NCBI GenBank assembly: GCA_963781215.1
Contig: CAWAFE010000036.1
Coordinates: 14,748-78,747, forward strand
Length of the DNA stretch: 64,000 bases
Direction: 5' to 3'
From: AP-15 sp963781215
GTDB taxonomy: Bacteria > Pseudomonadota > Alphaproteobacteria > ATCC43930 > CGMCC-115725
Positions 62,042-64,000 of the stretch are shown here, piece by piece. A program made the position numbers and the translations under genes. Every line of letters begins with the position of its first letter. Position 1 is the first letter of the stretch. Below the pieces are notes generated by a model. That model made no database searches and was not told where the DNA came from. It worked only from the letters and a program-made list of their open reading frames with translations.

Positions 62042-64000
62042 TCAAAGGGAGGAAGCAACCTCTAGCTTACCACGGGTACCACCGGCCCTTGCACTGTCTT
62101 GACAATGGGGCTCTACCTCCATGCCATCCTGCTGCCGATGGATGCCCCGGTCCGCCAAAAGGGCCAGGACCGGAGCGGCCAGGTAGATAAAACCCTGATA
62201 TAAGATCCCGATGACAATCAGGAGGTGGAGGCCCGGTTGCGGGAGGGCTGCAAAAGCGCCTGCGCCGAACAGCAATAGTACAAGGCCGAGCAGCAGTTCG
62301 GTTCGGGCGGAGTCCAGGGCATCCAAGCCCTGGGGGCGCGCCTCGAATTTGTCCGTCCGACGCCAAATGGCGGGACGGTTAAACAGGCAAGAAAGGCTAG
62401 CGATGGCTACGGTATAGCTTAGAGCACTGTCAGCAATAAAAGCGCCCAGGTTGTCCCTCAGCGAGCAACCCAGGACTACCCGGTACCCTAACCACCTGAG
62501 CGCAACCCCTGCTGTCAGAAATACGAAAGCAGCCTCCAATAACGGCGGCGGCACAATGACTACTTCCCGATGCGCCAGCATAGAGACGGTGAGCGCTATC
62601 CCAAGGGGGGTGAGCAGGAACCCCCGAGCAATGTTCAAGGGCCCCAGGCCATGGCTCAGCTCATGAACCTTCTGGGCAGTCGTGAGGGCCGAGGGGTGGC
62701 CGAGGGGCCACGGGAGGAAGAGGCGGAAATGGCGCTTGACTTGCTGAACCGGCCCATAGATCCACCGGAAGCGCTGCCGCTTGTACCCCTCAAAAGTCTC
62801 AGGGATGAGGCCACGGCCAAATGTGGTGGCGAGGTACACGCCGGAATAGCCGAGGGCATGGATCCGGACGGCCAGCTCCGAGTCCTCGGTGAGACACCAC
62901 TCCGCCCAGCCGCCCGCCTCTTCCAGCGCCCTGCGGCGAATCACGCACATCGTCCCCACGGTGATGGCGGCATCCCATTCATTGAAGCTAACCATCGTGG
63001 TCTCGAAGAAGCGCCTGTACTCCCAGTAGCACATCCGCTGGTAGAGGCTATCCTGCCACTCTCGGTAGTCATGGGGAGTCTGCACGAATCCTATCTTCGG
63101 GTCATCAAAATAGCCGACCAGCCGCTCCAGGAAGTCCGGCTCGGCCTGGTAGTCGCTATCAACGACCCCCACCAGCTCAGCGTCAGGAGCGGTCTGCCGA
63201 AGGGCGAAGTTCAGCGCCCCGGCCTTGGCCCCCGGCAAGGGGGCGACGTGGAAGAAGCGGAAGCGCTCACCCAGCCGCCGGCAGTGGGTCTCGACGGGCC
63301 ACCACAGGCCGGGGTCCTTGGTGTTGTTGTCGATGACCAACACCTCGAAGTTTGGATAGCGTAACCGGGCAAGGGCATCCAGGGTCGCGATGACGACCTC
63401 GGGCGGCTCGGCGTAGGCTGGCACGTGCAGGGAAACCTTCGGGTGACGGTCGCGGGGTCCGGCAGGCTGCGGCGTGCGGGGCCGCCACCAGATCCGTCGG
63501 CAAAGCATCTCCCACTGCTCAAACCTGCCGACCAACGAGGTCGGGAGGGTCAGGAACAGGAGCGAATACCCCGCGAACAGCAAGGCGCGGGTGAGTGTGC
63601 TGACGGGGATCGTGGCGATAAACCAGGCACCCCAAGCTAAGCCGAACAGCATTAACTGGGCGTTGGTCGTCAGCAACAACCGACCGGCGACCGTAAAGTC
63701 CCGCAGCACCCGGTGCGCCGCGACGCTCGTGGCCAAGCCCAGCGCTAGCGGCACCGCTAGCTTCCAGCCTTGGCCACCCAACAGGACAGTGCCCAGGAGG
63801 GCGCTGCCGTAGACGACCAGGGAGGCCGTTATGGCTGGGCCAGGCAGCTGCCGCTTACGAAGTTTCTCTGCGGCGAGCAACCCAACGGCTGCTGCGAACG
63901 CGAGGGCGGAAAAGACGAGGCCTGCTGTAAATAGCGGTCCAGAGTTGGCATGTCTCTCCCTTAAGGAAGGATTGCTGCGAAGCCGTGCCCGTGTATCGTA
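62042..64000 (-). CDS. membrane GT2 glycosyltransferase (cellulose synthase-like), 5' end outside the window
   Basis: At least 652 residues; the frame is open to the window edge, and the hydrophobic GPLFTAGLVFSALAFAAAVG before residue LLAAEK shows that coding continues upstream. There are several N-terminal membrane segments, then the GT2 domain: SLHVPAYAEPPEVVIATLDA, FEVLVIDNNTKDPGLWWPVE, GVVDSDYQAEPDFLERLVG (the DxD), ITVGTMCVIRRRALEEAGGW, LTEDSELAVRIHALGY and the QxxRW motif in YKRQRFRWIYGPVQQVK. Further membrane helices follow. It makes a beta-linked polysaccharide or a related glycan. GC content is lower than in the rest of the window (about 60 percent by sampled lines), which together with the IS remnant suggests acquired DNA. 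Confidence 0.88.
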   Translation of the reverse strand, partial: YDTRARLRSNPSLRERHANSGPLFTAGLVFSALAFAAAVGLLAAEKLRKRQLPGPAITASLVVYGSALLGTVLLGGQGWKLAVPLALGLATSVAAHRVLRDFTVAGRLLLTTNAQLMLFGLAWGAWFIATIPVSTLTRALLFAGYSLLFLTLPTSLVGRFEQWEMLCRRIWWRPRTPQPAGPRDRHPKVSLHVPAYAEPPEVVIATLDALARLRYPNFEVLVIDNNTKDPGLWWPVETHCRRLGERFRFFHVAPLPGAKAGALNFALRQTAPDAELVGVVDSDYQAEPDFLERLVGYFDDPKIGFVQTPHDYREWQDSLYQRMCYWEYRRFFETTMVSFNEWDAAITVGTMCVIRRRALEEAGGWAEWCLTEDSELAVRIHALGYSGVYLATTFGRGLIPETFEGYKRQRFRWIYGPVQQVKRHFRLFLPWPLGHPSALTTAQKVHELSHGLGPLNIARGFLLTPLGIALTVSMLAHREVVIVPPPLLEAAFVFLTAGVALRWLGYRVVLGCSLRDNLGAFIADSALSYTVAIASLSCLFNRPAIWRRTDKFEARPQGLDALDSARTELLLGLVLLLFGAGAFAALPQPGLHLLIVIGILYQGFIYLAAPVLALLADRGIHRQQDGMEVEPHCQDSARAGGTRGKLEVASSL

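Overview
The window looks like a chromosomal segment of a high-GC (roughly two thirds G+C) alphaproteobacterium, probably a free-living soil or plant-associated member near the Rhodospirillales or Rhizobiales. The main evidence is the housekeeping block rplU-rpmA-obgE-proB-proA-nadD-rsfS-rlmH (34.5-40.3 kb), whose order is typical of that class. ATGA/GTGA overlaps, GTG and TTG starts, and many catabolic and transport genes agree. The taxonomic call is an inference from gene order, not from a database search.

Layout. 0-3.2 kb: an EfeUOB-like iron uptake operon (beta-propeller protein, Tat-exported DyP peroxidase, small cupredoxin, FTR1 permease). 3.2-9 kb: redox enzymes (GMC oxidoreductase, Ldh2-type dehydrogenase, GST, cupin, dihaem cytochrome c, PQQ-type sugar dehydrogenase). 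9-13.3 kb: a tightly overlapping minus-strand cassette (PLP-dependent lyase-like enzyme, two CoA-transferase subunits, flavin monooxygenase). 13.2-15 kb: a secreted DUF protein and panB. 15-21 kb: a lone molybdenum hydroxylase large subunit, an NMT1-like binding protein, a PadR regulator with a DOPA-dioxygenase-like gene behind a perfect palindrome, a cupin and a ThuA-like protein. 21-24 kb: a decayed region with interspersed repeats, an isochorismatase-family pseudogene split by about 1.67 kb, and remnants of other genes. 24-27.3 kb: three tandem luciferase-like monooxygenases (LLM). 27.4-34.5 kb: a miniature deleted copy of a quinone oxidoreductase, a TPR/OGT-type glycosyltransferase, the full quinone oxidoreductase, an exosortase-associated type glycosyltransferase and a GH42-like protein. 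34.5-40.3 kb: the housekeeping block. 40.3-45 kb: a complete branched-chain amino acid type ABC transporter (substrate-binding protein, LivH, LivM, LivG, LivF). 45-61.9 kb: two Amidohydro_2 proteins, an orphan DctP, a Gfo/Idh/MocA oxidoreductase, a class III aminotransferase, a VOC protein, an Asp-box propeller, a MetE-like protein, a KpsS-like protein, a TauD-like dioxygenase, a lone receiver domain, another LLM gene, an alpha/beta hydrolase and selA. 61.9-64 kb: an IS5-type transposase remnant, then a membrane GT2 glycosyltransferase of visibly lower GC that runs off the window edge.

A recurring feature is the single-base frameshift in otherwise well-conserved genes (about eight loci: sugar dehydrogenase, molybdenum hydroxylase, NMT1-like protein, cupin, amidohydrolase, a hypothetical gene, one LLM gene, selA). 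One lies in a run of six A. These look more like sequencing or assembly indels than biology. The split isochorismatase gene is different: it carries an amber codon, frameshifts and an insertion, and is true decay.

I found no CRISPR array, tRNA, rRNA, prophage or recognisable defence system. The candidates I would look at first are the PLP/CoA-transferase/monooxygenase cassette, the PadR-DOPA-dioxygenase unit with its palindrome, the proB N-terminus built from a palindromic repeat, and the missing stop between nadD and rsfS.
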